The notes beneath the pieces are model-generated. The model was not told the origin of the DNA and did no database searches. It saw only the letters and a program-made list of their open reading frames with translations. Shown one piece after another: positions 1 through 8,920 of a stretch of 64,000 nt of DNA. Numbering within the stretch: position 1 is the stretch's first letter; each line of letters begins with the position of its first letter. The DNA comes from Duganella flavida (lineage in GTDB: Bacteria; Pseudomonadota; Gammaproteobacteria; Burkholderiales; Burkholderiaceae_D), in the NCBI RefSeq assembly GCF_009857445.1, contig NZ_WWCN01000025.1:1-64000 (forward strand). Direction: 5' to 3'. The position numbers and the translations under genes are program-made.

Positions 1-1028
1 GCCGCCGCCAGCGCGGCCAGCTGCGCCGCCATGGCGTCCAGGTCCGCAGCCAGCAGGCCGATCGGACCGTCGGCGTCGGCCGCGCCGCAGTCGAAGAAGG
101 ACACGGTCGGCACCGCGCGCGCCCAGGCCTGCAGGAAGGTGTTGGGGAAGCCCTCGATCAGCGAGGTATTGAGGAAGACGGCCGCCTCGTCGAAATGGCG
201 GTCGGCCTGCGCATACGGCACAAAGCCGACAAACTCGACGTTCGGCAGCGCGCGCGCGCGCTCCTGTATCGCTGCATAGCAGTCATCGCTGCCGCCCGAC
301 AGCGACGGCCCGCCCAGCATGCGGAACTGCAGCTGCGGCAAGCGCGCCGCCAGTTCCAGCACCAGTTCTGGCCGCTTTGCCACGCGCATCATACCGGCCC
401 ACAACACAACCTGCGGCGGCGGCTGCACCTCCGGCGCTGGCGCTGGCGCTGGCAAAGCATAGCAGCTCGGCACCAGTGTGCCGCGCCGTCCGGTCCAGTC
501 GGCCAGCAGGCGCAGCTGCAGCGGATTTTGCACCAGCACTGCGTCGGCGCGGCGCAGGCCGTAGCCGAACAGCTGGCGGTCGCGCCAGCTCTTGTTGCTG
601 TTGGCCGGCCCCGGCACCAGGTCAATATCGCTGGCGGCGGCAAACACCGCGCGCCGGCCGTGCCAGCGTGCGAAGGCCACCACCACGCCGCTGGCGGCAG
701 CGGCACAGCGCTGGTAGTAGATGTCGGCGTCGGCGCGCCGCAGCGCTGCCCAGATCGACGTCAGGCGCGGGTGCAGGTAGCGCAACACCGGCAGGTTAAG
801 GTTGAAGCGGCTGCGGCGGATCTTGATCACGCGGATGCCGTCGACCATCACCTCGTCCGGCTGGCCAAAGTCGCCGGTCACCACGCTCACGCGGTAGCCG
901 GCCGCGCACAGCGCGCGCGCCAGGAAGCATTGCTGCACCTCGGCGCCGCCCACCACCAGCGTGGCCGGGTCGTTGACCAGCACCGGATACAGGATCGGCG
1001 CGACAAAACAAATGTGCGGCTGGTTCAT
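1..1028 (-). CDS. glycosyltransferase, family 4-like (3' end cut by window edge)
   Basis: An open frame starts at ATG 1028 and runs without a stop to the window edge (about 342 codons), so the C-terminus is missing. Residues 5-45 resemble a GT-B N-terminal nucleotide-sugar fold, with GGAEVQQ near residue 27. Near residue 292 the motif EGFPNTFLQAW is the EX7E-like donor-binding loop of GT4/GT1 enzymes. The start overlaps the stop of the gene at 1025-2134 by 4 nt (ATGA), which suggests translational coupling. It is a tandem paralogue of that gene: both share the EGFPNTFLQAW block and the following VSFFD stretch. It probably adds one sugar to the exopolysaccharide repeat unit in the cytoplasm; donor and acceptor cannot be read from sequence. 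Confidence 0.85.
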   Translation of the reverse strand, partial: MNQPHICFVAPILYPVLVNDPATLVVGGAEVQQCFLARALCAAGYRVSVVTGDFGQPDEVMVDGIRVIKIRRSRFNLNLPVLRYLHPRLTSIWAALRRADADIYYQRCAAAASGVVVAFARWHGRRAVFAAASDIDLVPGPANSNKSWRDRQLFGYGLRRADAVLVQNPLQLRLLADWTGRRGTLVPSCYALPAPAPAPEVQPPPQVVLWAGMMRVAKRPELVLELAARLPQLQFRMLGGPSLSGGSDDCYAAIQERARALPNVEFVGFVPYAQADRHFDEAAVFLNTSLIEGFPNTFLQAWARAVPTVSFFDCGAADADGPIGLLAADLDAMAAQLAALAA

Positions 1029-2134
1029 GGCGCCACCGCCTGCAAGCCGGCCAGCAGCGGCTGGTAGGCGCCGAGCGCCGCCGCCGGCGTATGCCGGGCT
1101 TCGAAATACGCCAGCGCGCGGCCACCGGCCGCCCGCCAGGCGGCATCGTCCGTGGCCAGCCGCACAATGGCGGCAGCCATGGCATCGAGATCAGCCACCA
1201 GCTCGGTCACCGGCACGCCGTCCTGGCGCGAGCCGGTGTCGAAGAAGCTGACACTGGGGATGGCGCGCGACCAGGCTTGCAGGAAGGTGTTGGGGAAGCC
1301 TTCATACTCGGAGGTGTTGACGAACACGCGCGCCTGGTTGAAATGGGTATCGACCTGGACATAGGGCACGAAGCCGGTCAGCTCCAGGTTCGGCGGCGCG
1401 ATTGCGCGCAGTGCCGCCAGCGCAGCCTCGCTACCACCGCCCACCAGGCGGAAGCGTAGCTGCGGCAGGCGGCGCGCCAGTTCAACCAATAACTCCGGGC
1501 GCTTGAGCGGCTTGACCGTGCCCACCCACAGCACCACGCCGGCGGCGTCGGCCACCCCGGGCTGGCGCGGCAGATGGCAGCTTGGCACCAGATGGCTGCT
1601 GCGCTGGAACTGGGCGGCGCAGGCGGCTTGCTGCGTGTGGTTTTGCACCACGATCAGGTCGGCCGCGCGCAGCCCGCGCCGGTACAGCCATTTGTCGCGC
1701 CGGTAGTGCACCAGCGGCAGCTCGGCGTAGAAATCGGCGTCGGAAGCGGCGGCAAACACAAAGCGGCGGCCGTAGCGGCGGCAAAACGCCGCGACCAGGC
1801 TGGTCAGCATGCCGGAGCCGCGCTGGTAATAAATAGCGGCGTCGGCGCGCCGCATGGCCGCCCATAGCGCAGTCATGCGCGGGTGGACAAAGCGCAGCCC
1901 AGGCAAGCCAGCCAACGGCGCATGCGCGCGCAGCACGCGGATGCCGTCGATGTTCTCTTCTTGCGCCTGGCCGTAATCCATGGTCACCACCGACACCGCA
2001 TGGCCGGCAGCGACCAGGCTGCGCGCCAGGATTGCCTGCTGCACCTCGGCCCCGCCCACACTCTCGATCGTGGTGCTGCCCGCCAGTACCGGATAGATCG
2101 CCGGCGCGACGAAGCAAATCGACGGCGCGCTCAC
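1025..2134 (-). CDS. glycosyltransferase, family 4-like
   Basis: 369-residue GT-B glycosyltransferase. VGGAEVQQ near the N-terminus and NTSEYEGFPNTFLQAW in the C-terminal half mark the acceptor and donor lobes. I prefer the GTG at 2134 because it overlaps the TGA of the asparagine synthetase gene by 4 nt (GTGA). An in-frame ATG at 2152 would give a 22-nt overlap and remains possible. The gene is the second of two tandem paralogous glycosyltransferases at the distal end of the exopolysaccharide operon and is likely co-translated with its neighbours. Sugar specificity is unknown. Confidence 0.87.
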   Translation of the reverse strand: MSAPSICFVAPAIYPVLAGSTTIESVGGAEVQQAILARSLVAAGHAVSVVTMDYGQAQEENIDGIRVLRAHAPLAGLPGLRFVHPRMTALWAAMRRADAAIYYQRGSGMLTSLVAAFCRRYGRRFVFAAASDADFYAELPLVHYRRDKWLYRRGLRAADLIVVQNHTQQAACAAQFQRSSHLVPSCHLPRQPGVADAAGVVLWVGTVKPLKRPELLVELARRLPQLRFRLVGGGSEAALAALRAIAPPNLELTGFVPYVQVDTHFNQARVFVNTSEYEGFPNTFLQAWSRAIPSVSFFDTGSRQDGVPVTELVADLDAMAAAIVRLATDDAAWRAAGGRALAYFEARHTPAAALGAYQPLLAGLQAVAP

Positions 2135-4047
2135 AGCCACCGCTCGCGCCACAGCTGGAACGCCAGCAGCGACCAGACGCGCTGCACCTGGCGCTCGTCG
2201 CCGGCGCGGAAGGCCGCCAGCGTGGCCGCCACTTCGTCCGGATTGAAGATGCCCTGGGCCGCAATGGCGTCAGGCGCCAGGTGGTGATCGAGCATGCTGG
2301 CCAGGTCGTGACGCAGCCATTGTCCCAGCGGGATGGTGAAGCCCTGTTTCGGACGGTCGATCAGCGCCTGCGGCACATATTTGTAGAGGATGCGGCGCAA
2401 GATGTGCTTACCGCCCAGCGCGCCACGGCGCAGCGCCACCGGCAGGCGGAAGGCGAATTCGAGGATGCGGTGGTCGAGCAGCGGTTCGCGCCCTTCCATG
2501 CCCAGCGCCATCGAGGCGCGGTCGACCTTGGCCAGCACATCGCCGGGCAGGTAGTTGTGCAAGTCCCACAGCCCCATTTGGTCGACCGGGGTGCCCGGAT
2601 AGACATCGGCCGGCTCGCGCACGGACCGCACCTCGCCCAGCAGGCGGCGCAGGTCGCGCACCGGCCACAGCGAATACATGGCCTCGAACGCAGCGCCCAG
2701 GCTGGGCGCGCACACCACGTCGCGCAACATGCGCGCGCGCGTGATCAGGTGCTTGCGCAGCGCTGCGCGCCAGCGCGGTGGCAACGGCAGGTGGCCGACG
2801 CCACGGTCGGCCGCTTCGATCGGCAGGCGCGGCAATACCGCTTGCAGCAGCGACAGCAGCGCCGCCGGCATGGCTGCGCGCTGGCGCCACTTGGCCACCA
2901 TGGTCTCGTAGATGGCGTAGCCGCTGAAGGCTTCGTCGCCGCCGTCGGCCGACAGTACCACCGTGACCTGCTGGCCCGCCATCTTGGTGACCAGGTAGGT
3001 CGGCAGGCCGGACGGGTCGAAAATTGGTTCGTCGAACAGCTGGCCCCAGCTCGGCAGCAGCGCCAGCGCCTGCTCCGGCTGCATGACCCATGCGGTGTGC
3101 TGGGTGCCCAGATGCTCGGCCACGCGGCGCGCATGATGCGATTCGTCCACGGCGGCCTCGGAGAAGCCAATGGTGAAGGTGTGAATCGGCGTGCCCGCAT
3201 GGCGCTGCAGCAGCGCCGTCACCAGCGAGGAATCGATGCCGCCCGACAGAAACACCCCAACCGGCACGTCCGCCACCATCCGCAGCTTGCAGGCATCGAT
3301 CAACAAGGTCTCAAGCTGTGCCGTCAGTTCTTCCTCGGTGCCCTGCAACGGCGTGGCCAGGGCGTCCAGTACCGACCAGTAGCGCTCAATGCGCGGCGCA
3401 CCATCCATGCCGATTTCCAGCCAGTGGCCCGGTTCGAGCTTGGCGATGCCGGCATAGATGCTACGTGGCGCATTGATGTAGCCGAACTGGAAGCACTCAG
3501 CCAGCGCCGCCTTGTCCAGTTGCGGCGTCCAGTGGCTGAAGGCGCGCAGCGCCTTCAGTTCGGAGGCAAAACAGAAAGTGCTGCCGTCCCAGCCAAAATA
3601 CAGGGGCTTGACACCCAGGCGGTCGCGCAGCAGCAGCAGGCGCTGCGCCTGGCGGTCCCACAGGGCAATGGCAAACATGCCAATGAAGCGCTCGACCGCG
3701 CCGACACCCCAGGCGCGCAGCGCGGCCAGTACCACTTCGGAGTCGCCGGTGCCGCGGAAGCGGTGGCCGAGCGCCTCGAGTTCGGTACGCAACGCGGCGA
3801 AGTTATACACCTCGCCATTGAAGGCCATGATCAACTGGCCATCCTCGGACACCATCGGCTGGTGGCCATTGCTGGACAGGTCCAGCACCGACAAGCGGGT
3901 CTGGCCCAGCCCTGCCATCGGATCCTGTTCCCATGTGCCCTGGTCATTCGGGCCGCGATGGCGCAAGGCAGTGACGGCTGCCTCCAGTTCGGCCGACAAG
4001 CCGGCGGGGCGCGCAGTCCGCACCAAGTATCCTGCAATTCCACACAT
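2131..4047 (-). CDS. asnB: asparagine synthetase-like glutamine amidotransferase
   Basis: 638 residues, the usual length for class II glutamine-hydrolysing asparagine synthetases. The N-terminal Ntn glutaminase begins MCGIAGYL, so Cys2 becomes the nucleophile after Met removal; the glutamine pocket includes NGE (77-79) and GTGDSE (99-104). The synthetase half has the pyrophosphate loop SGGIDSS at 268-274. Homologues in exosortase-linked polysaccharide loci (WbpS-like / exosortase-associated amidotransferases) are thought to amidate sugar acids rather than make free asparagine. The position between glycosyltransferases and epsI supports that role, but asparagine synthesis cannot be excluded. 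Confidence 0.88.
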   Translation of the reverse strand: MCGIAGYLVRTARPAGLSAELEAAVTALRHRGPNDQGTWEQDPMAGLGQTRLSVLDLSSNGHQPMVSEDGQLIMAFNGEVYNFAALRTELEALGHRFRGTGDSEVVLAALRAWGVGAVERFIGMFAIALWDRQAQRLLLLRDRLGVKPLYFGWDGSTFCFASELKALRAFSHWTPQLDKAALAECFQFGYINAPRSIYAGIAKLEPGHWLEIGMDGAPRIERYWSVLDALATPLQGTEEELTAQLETLLIDACKLRMVADVPVGVFLSGGIDSSLVTALLQRHAGTPIHTFTIGFSEAAVDESHHARRVAEHLGTQHTAWVMQPEQALALLPSWGQLFDEPIFDPSGLPTYLVTKMAGQQVTVVLSADGGDEAFSGYAIYETMVAKWRQRAAMPAALLSLLQAVLPRLPIEAADRGVGHLPLPPRWRAALRKHLITRARMLRDVVCAPSLGAAFEAMYSLWPVRDLRRLLGEVRSVREPADVYPGTPVDQMGLWDLHNYLPGDVLAKVDRASMALGMEGREPLLDHRILEFAFRLPVALRRGALGGKHILRRILYKYVPQALIDRPKQGFTIPLGQWLRHDLASMLDHHLAPDAIAAQGIFNPDEVAATLAAFRAGDERQVQRVWSLLAFQLWRERWL

Positions 4048-4092
4048 GTAAAAAACTTCCTGACGAGGTCTGCCGGGCGCACTGCGGCCCGG

Positions 4093-4791
4093 TTAGCTGG
4101 CGTGGCCGGTCGGCGCACCCATCAATTTATCGGCCGACTTCCTGTCGACTGCCTTCATCAAGGCGGCCAGGAAGGCTTCGTGGGCGCGGTAGCCGCCCTG
4201 CTCGTCGCGCGTCAGGTTCGATACCCGCACCAGCATGCCATCGGGAATGATGCCGGAGAACGAATACTTGAGCTGGACCAAGAAGCGCTCGGTACGGCTC
4301 AGCACCACTTGGTCACCCATGGTAAACCAGTAAGTGACCGGTTCACTGCGCGGGCCGTTGATGGCCAGCATCCGCGTCACCGGGATCGCATGGCCGCCGA
4401 TGCTGAGGGTATCGTGGCTGAGATTGTTGATGTCGAAGCCCTGCGCCGCATAGCATACCTCTTGGCGGTGGGCGCGCAGTTCCTGGGTCTGCTGGCTGCC
4501 GTAGGACACCGTCAGCATGATGGCATCGCCAGCGCTATTGACATAGGTGCGGCTGAGGATCTGGTCGTAAGTCTTGTCCAGGTTGGCCTGGACGTCGGCC
4601 GATGGCGCCACTGCAGCGCCGGCGTTGGGATCGACCCGCCAGTCGCCAAACTGGCTCGGCACGATGGCTTGCAAGTCGACCTTTTCCTGGTGGTCGGCAA
4701 TCTTGACCGTCGGCGTAATGGCCACCGTGGCGGCGGCTGCCGCCAGCATGGCCAGGCCCAGTACAGCACTGCGTAAGAGCGGAAGGTTCAT
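4093..4791 (-). CDS. epsI: EpsI family protein, exosortase B-associated
   Basis: 232 residues with a hydrophobic N-terminal segment (about residues 5-25), which suggests a membrane anchor or signal, followed by a soluble extracytoplasmic domain of the EpsI/DUF3485 type. The ATG at 4791 overlaps the stop of the exosortase gene by 4 nt. EpsI is either fused to exosortase or encoded next to it in most exosortase systems; its biochemical role is unsettled, but it is needed for polysaccharide production in methanolan-type loci. The call rests on the neighbour and on the conserved region around residues 110-200 (including the VCYAAQGF stretch). Confidence 0.85.
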   Translation of the reverse strand: MNLPLLRSAVLGLAMLAAAAATVAITPTVKIADHQEKVDLQAIVPSQFGDWRVDPNAGAAVAPSADVQANLDKTYDQILSRTYVNSAGDAIMLTVSYGSQQTQELRAHRQEVCYAAQGFDINNLSHDTLSIGGHAIPVTRMLAINGPRSEPVTYWFTMGDQVVLSRTERFLVQLKYSFSGIIPDGMLVRVSNLTRDEQGGYRAHEAFLAALMKAVDRKSADKLMGAPTGHAS

Positions 4792-5702
4792 GACGGCGTT
4801 CCTTGGATGACGGTGGCGCGGGCAGCGCGGCGCTTGACCCACCATTGCAGCAGGCGGTCCAGGCTCAGGATCAGCGTCAGTGCGCTGATGAACAAGACCA
4901 TGCCGGCGAAGCCATGCAGGAAACCTTGGCCGGCGGCATCGCCGAAATAATAGGTGATCAGGGTCAGCACCGTCACGCGGATGACGTTGGCGGTGAAGGA
5001 AATCGGGATGATCAGGATCGCGATGCCGATATTCCGCAGTGCCGAGGTATGGCGCACCAGGTTCAGGTAGAACAGGCCAAGCGCTTCCAGCGTCAGGAAG
5101 GTCTGCAGGCCGGCGCAGGCATCGGCCACCAGCAACTGGTACTGGCCGATCTGCAGGATCACGCCGGTGCGGGCGATCGGATAGCCAGCCCAGAACAGCA
5201 CATGTTCGACGACATACGAGACCGCCATCTTCATCGGCATGGTCAGCATACTCACCAGCGCGCCTGGCAGCGGAATCATGAACAGCATGAAGAAGAAGGG
5301 GAACCACAGGATGCGCAACGCCTTGCCGCCACGCTTGACCAGCAGCACCGCCGCCAGCACCCAGATGAAGGACGACAGCTCAAACAGAATGATGTGCTGC
5401 GAACGGCCGATCACGTACATCAGCAAGCCGATCACGAACAGCGGCCAGCCCGCCACCGAGGCCTGGATGCCGGCGGTGCGCTCCATCATGTCAGGCCAGC
5501 GGGAGTACATCAGCCACAGCGACAGCGCCAGAATGATCGGGCCGTGCGCCTGCTCTTCCGACGCCCACTGGCCGCGGAACAGGTCGAAAAAGGTCGGCAC
5601 GAACAACAACAGCAAGCCCGCCAGCACCGGCCACCATTCAGGCAAGGCGCGCTTGAAGCCGGCGAGCCGATCGGCCGGCAGAGTCGGAGACGCGCCAGTC
5701 AT
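4788..5702 (-). CDS. xrtB: exosortase B
   Basis: 304-residue polytopic inner-membrane protein with about eight hydrophobic segments. The exosortase catalytic triad is visible: Cys196 in ADACAGLQTF, Arg242 in NVIRVTVL and His263 in FLHGFAG. Exosortases are transpeptidase-like enzymes that process PEP-CTERM sorting signals; type B enzymes sit in eps loci of methanolan type. The start shares 1 nt with the epsG stop (TGATG) and its stop overlaps epsI, so the three genes form one unit. I recognised no PEP-CTERM substrate in this window. Confidence 0.92.
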   Translation of the reverse strand: MTGASPTLPADRLAGFKRALPEWWPVLAGLLLLFVPTFFDLFRGQWASEEQAHGPIILALSLWLMYSRWPDMMERTAGIQASVAGWPLFVIGLLMYVIGRSQHIILFELSSFIWVLAAVLLVKRGGKALRILWFPFFFMLFMIPLPGALVSMLTMPMKMAVSYVVEHVLFWAGYPIARTGVILQIGQYQLLVADACAGLQTFLTLEALGLFYLNLVRHTSALRNIGIAILIIPISFTANVIRVTVLTLITYYFGDAAGQGFLHGFAGMVLFISALTLILSLDRLLQWWVKRRAARATVIQGTPS

Positions 5703-6595
5703 CAGAAGTCCAGCAGCACCGCGCCAACGACTTCGGCGCCAGATTGCACCACCTGCTCGGCCATCGCACTGATGTCGGCAAGGTGGGTGTGGTTCTGGCG
5801 CGCCGCCAGCAGCACGCCGCCGACGCGGGCCGCCACGCCCAGGGCATCCGAACCGACGGCGAGCGGCGCCACGTCGTACAGCACCACATCGTAACGCGAC
5901 TCCAGCTGCAGGTTCAGCGTGCCGAAGCCGCTGCGCGACAGCAGTTCCTGCGGGTTGGGCGGCAAGGTGCCAGCGCTGAGCACCGACAGGTCGACGAAAT
6001 GTTCGATCTTGGTGATGGCGCCGGTGTCGGCGCGGCCGGCCAGGATGTCGGACAAGCCCTGGCGTGCCTGCAGGCCGAAGATCTCCTGCTGGCGCGGCTC
6101 ACGCAAATTGGCATCGACCAGCAGCGTCTGTTCGCCCAGTTGCGAGAACACCACGGCCAGGTTGGCCGCCAGCATGCTGGCGCCGTCGGCCGGGTTTACT
6201 TCGACCACGGCCAGGGCCTTGCGGCCGCGCGCGAACCAGCGCAGCATCAGCTGGCTGCGCACGGCGCGCAGTTTTTCAACCTGATAGCTGAACGGCTGGT
6301 AGGCCGCCACCAGCTTGTCCGAATACTTGCCCTCGCCCGCTTGCAGGTAGGGATAGTCGAACTGGCGCGCCAGCACGTGCTGGATGTCCTCTTCGGTGAC
6401 CAGGCCCAGGCGACGGGCCGCTTCGCCGAAGCGCAGGCCCATTTCTTTTTGCATGCGCAGCACGCGTTCAGCGGCTTCCGGCGTGATCTTGCCGGTGGCG
6501 AGCAATAGCCCACCGATGCTGGAGTCGCTCGGGCGGGACCGTGGCGCAGCGGCCGGCGGGATGGGGGCGGAGACGGTGGTATTGGGGGAAGTCAT
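5702..6595 (-). CDS. epsG: EpsG-like chain-length-determinant tyrosine kinase homologue, degenerate P-loop
   Basis: 297 residues from ATG 6595, preceded by AAGGA at good spacing; an upstream in-frame start would overlap epsF and is less likely. Residues about 27-85 resemble the N-terminal domain of GspE/PilB ATPases. Residues 105-297 resemble bacterial tyrosine kinases (CpsD/CapB/EpsG). The P-loop position reads NPADGASM (134-141), so the lysine of the usual GKS/T motif is absent; the Walker A-prime segment is LLVDANLREP (158-167), with Asn where a second Asp is common. The C-terminus ends at GAVLLDF with no tyrosine cluster. It probably partners EpsF, but catalytic activity is doubtful. Confidence 0.85.
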   Translation of the reverse strand: MTSPNTTVSAPIPPAAAPRSRPSDSSIGGLLLATGKITPEAAERVLRMQKEMGLRFGEAARRLGLVTEEDIQHVLARQFDYPYLQAGEGKYSDKLVAAYQPFSYQVEKLRAVRSQLMLRWFARGRKALAVVEVNPADGASMLAANLAVVFSQLGEQTLLVDANLREPRQQEIFGLQARQGLSDILAGRADTGAITKIEHFVDLSVLSAGTLPPNPQELLSRSGFGTLNLQLESRYDVVLYDVAPLAVGSDALGVAARVGGVLLAARQNHTHLADISAMAEQVVQSGAEVVGAVLLDF

Positions 6596-6609
6596 CGACA
6601 ATCCTTCAG

Positions 6610-8016
6610 TTAATTCAGGCGCAAACGGCGCGGCAGGAACAGTTTTTTCAGGCCGAACGGGGTCGGCTTGGGTGCATTCCATGCGATCGTGCCAAACACG
6701 GGAATGCCCAGCGCCTCGGACAGATCAGACTCGGAGCGCAAGCGGCGGTCCAGCATCTCGGCCACCATGCCCAGCGCCACTCCCAGCGCAATGCCCAGCA
6801 CCACCGACAGCATGGTGTTGAGCACCACTTTCGGGCTCGACGGCTCGGCCGGCGCCGTGGCCGGGTTCAGCAGGGCAATGTCGGATTGCTCGGACTGGCC
6901 TTCGATCCGGGTCTGCGAGAAGCGCTGGGCGGTCGCGTCGAACGCGCGCTGGGCGTTCTCGACATCCTTGAGCAAGACGTTCATCTCGTCGCGCGTGCGG
7001 TTCAGTTCCAGCACCTTGGCCTTCTGGGCTTGCAGGGCAGCGCGGATTTCGCCTTCACGCTGGCGCATGATCGACGCCGTATTGCCCACCGAGTTGCTGG
7101 TCGACTTGACTTGCGCGTTCAGGTCGGCGCGCATGCGTTCGACCTCGGCTTTCGACGCCTGGTATTGCGGATGGTTGTGATCCAGGCGCTGGCCCAGCTC
7201 GGCCAGCTTGGCTTCGCTCAGCGCCAGCTGCGCGCGCAGGTTCTGCACCAGGCTGTTGTTCGAGACGTCCGGCGACTCGCCGGCCTGGCCGGTGGCCAGG
7301 CGTTCACGCGAGGCCGCTTCGGTGGACATCACCTGGGCCGTCACCAGCTGCGCCGACAAGTCGTTGAGGCGGTTCGATTCGACGTCGAGGCGATTGTCGA
7401 CGCTGACAATGCCATTATCTTGCTGATATTTGGACAGCCGCCCTTGGGCAACCTCAACCGAATCACGCAAGCCCTTGAGCTGGTCGTTGAAATAAGCCGA
7501 GGCTTTTTTCAAGGGATCGACTTTGAGCTGGATGCTCAGTTTCTGGTATTCGTCAGCATAGGCGTTGGCCACGGCGGCGACAAATTGCGGATCGGAACCC
7601 TTGAAGGTGATCTCGACCACACTCGATTCGCGTGCCGGCAGCACATCGAGCTTCTTGACCAGCAAGTCCGCCAGCCAGTCACGCACACTGCCCTTGCCGT
7701 TCTGGGCTTCATTGAACTGCTGGATCACCGCCGGGCTCTGCGCCAGCTTGAGCTGGTCGATCACACGCAGCGAGACGTTCTTGCTGGTGATGATGTCGAT
7801 CTGGGTGGCCATATAGCCGGGCAGCAGCTGGCCGGGCATATTCATGCCCGTCAGCGGGTCGATGCCGCGATAGTTGAGCAGGACCGACGCGGTCGCTTTG
7901 TAGCTCTTAGGCAGCATCAGGCTGACCACCAGCGTGGTGACGGTGGTCAGCGCCATGGTGATCAGGATGATCTTGTAGCGCGCCCGAAGCACGAGCAGGA
8001 GTTGATTCAGATTCAT
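6610..8016 (-). CDS. epsF: chain length determinant protein EpsF (Wzz/PCP family)
   Basis: 468 residues from ATG 8016, where the MNLNQLLLVLRARYK start matches Wzz-type proteins. A transmembrane helix near residues 13-35 is followed by a long periplasmic, largely coiled-coil region (about 160-380), then a second helix (LNTMLSVVLGIALGVALGMV) and a short cytoplasmic tail. This is the polysaccharide co-polymerase layout that sets chain length and contacts the kinase-like partner. It lies 14 nt upstream of epsG, the usual partner order. Confidence 0.9.
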   Translation of the reverse strand: MNLNQLLLVLRARYKIILITMALTTVTTLVVSLMLPKSYKATASVLLNYRGIDPLTGMNMPGQLLPGYMATQIDIITSKNVSLRVIDQLKLAQSPAVIQQFNEAQNGKGSVRDWLADLLVKKLDVLPARESSVVEITFKGSDPQFVAAVANAYADEYQKLSIQLKVDPLKKASAYFNDQLKGLRDSVEVAQGRLSKYQQDNGIVSVDNRLDVESNRLNDLSAQLVTAQVMSTEAASRERLATGQAGESPDVSNNSLVQNLRAQLALSEAKLAELGQRLDHNHPQYQASKAEVERMRADLNAQVKSTSNSVGNTASIMRQREGEIRAALQAQKAKVLELNRTRDEMNVLLKDVENAQRAFDATAQRFSQTRIEGQSEQSDIALLNPATAPAEPSSPKVVLNTMLSVVLGIALGVALGMVAEMLDRRLRSESDLSEALGIPVFGTIAWNAPKPTPFGLKKLFLPRRLRLN

Positions 8017-8089
8017 GGCAAATTCTCGATGTAAGCAAGGTGCCGGAGTAGTCCGGCGCGTGGGTAACAATCAGCGGCGCTCTGCCCGC

Positions 8090-8881
8090 TTAGAACAGAC
8101 TTTCCTTGATGTAGAGCACGTCATCGCTTTGAATCAAGTCATCCAGTTTCACTTCCACCGCCGCCGCCTTGCCGCTGGCGTCACGGCGGGTGACGCGGAT
8201 GCCGCGCTCGGTGCCGCGCGGGGTCAGCCCCCCACCCATCGACAGCGCCTGGGCTACGGTCATGTCGCGCTCGATGCGGAACGCCCCCGGACGCTGAACT
8301 TCGCCATAGATGTAGAAACGCGCTGCCCGCTCAACGAAGATCACATCATTACTGGCAACCTCTTCGTCGCTGCGCAGTTCGCCGGAGCGCACCATGCCCA
8401 CAATGTCGATCACTTGTTTGGTGGTCTTGCCATTGCGCGTACGGATCAGCGTGACAGAGTCGCTGCCCTCAGGGGCGATGCCCCCCGCCACCGCCAACAT
8501 CTCCAGCACGCTGCGGCGCGAGTCCAGCGGATAGCGGCCCGGACGGCTTACCTGGCCCAGTACCGACACTTGCTGGCTGGTCACCACCGTGACCAGGATG
8601 TTGACCTGGGCTTTTTTCAGGAAGCCGCCTTTTTCCAGCAGGGCGCTGATCTTCTTTTCAGCGTCGGCGGTCGCCAGGCCGCCCACCAGGACATCGCCCA
8701 ACAGCGGATACGTGACCATGCCGCTATCGCTGACGCGGGTCTCCAGCGTCAGATCGGGATTGCCATATACGGCAATCTTGATCACATCACCAGGGCCCAG
8801 CAACAATTCCGCCGCCCCCGCCTGTCCCACACATAGCGCCAGCGCCAGGGCGGCAAAGAGTTTCATCAGCTGTTTCATCAT
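8090..8881 (-). CDS. epsE: polysaccharide export protein EpsE (Wza-like)
   Basis: 263 residues. The signal peptide runs to about residue 25 (ALALALCVGQAGA). The poly-export domain begins at LGPGDVIKIAVYGNPDL and is followed by SLBB-type repeats (VLGQVSRPGRYPL and YGEVQRPGAFRI). Two adjacent ATGs (8881 and 8878) are equally plausible. No clear lipobox is present although a Cys sits in the signal region, unlike acylated Wza. It likely forms the periplasmic or outer-membrane channel for the polymer. Confidence 0.9.
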   Translation of the reverse strand: MMKQLMKLFAALALALCVGQAGAAELLLGPGDVIKIAVYGNPDLTLETRVSDSGMVTYPLLGDVLVGGLATADAEKKISALLEKGGFLKKAQVNILVTVVTSQQVSVLGQVSRPGRYPLDSRRSVLEMLAVAGGIAPEGSDSVTLIRTRNGKTTKQVIDIVGMVRSGELRSDEEVASNDVIFVERAARFYIYGEVQRPGAFRIERDMTVAQALSMGGGLTPRGTERGIRVTRRDASGKAAAVEVKLDDLIQSDDVLYIKESLF

Positions 8882-8920
8882 GAGTCGGTCCAGTCTATGT
8901 ATAAAATGTAGCAAGTCCAA

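Noticed and set aside
2032-4776. 914-codon open frame on the plus strand across asnB and epsI
   Set aside because: It is the antisense shadow of clear minus-strand genes in a high-GC region, with no recognisable domain and Arg/Gln/His-rich composition.
8090-8881. EpsE as a lipoprotein
   Set aside because: The only Cys in the signal region is preceded by Leu (LALC), which does not fit a lipobox.
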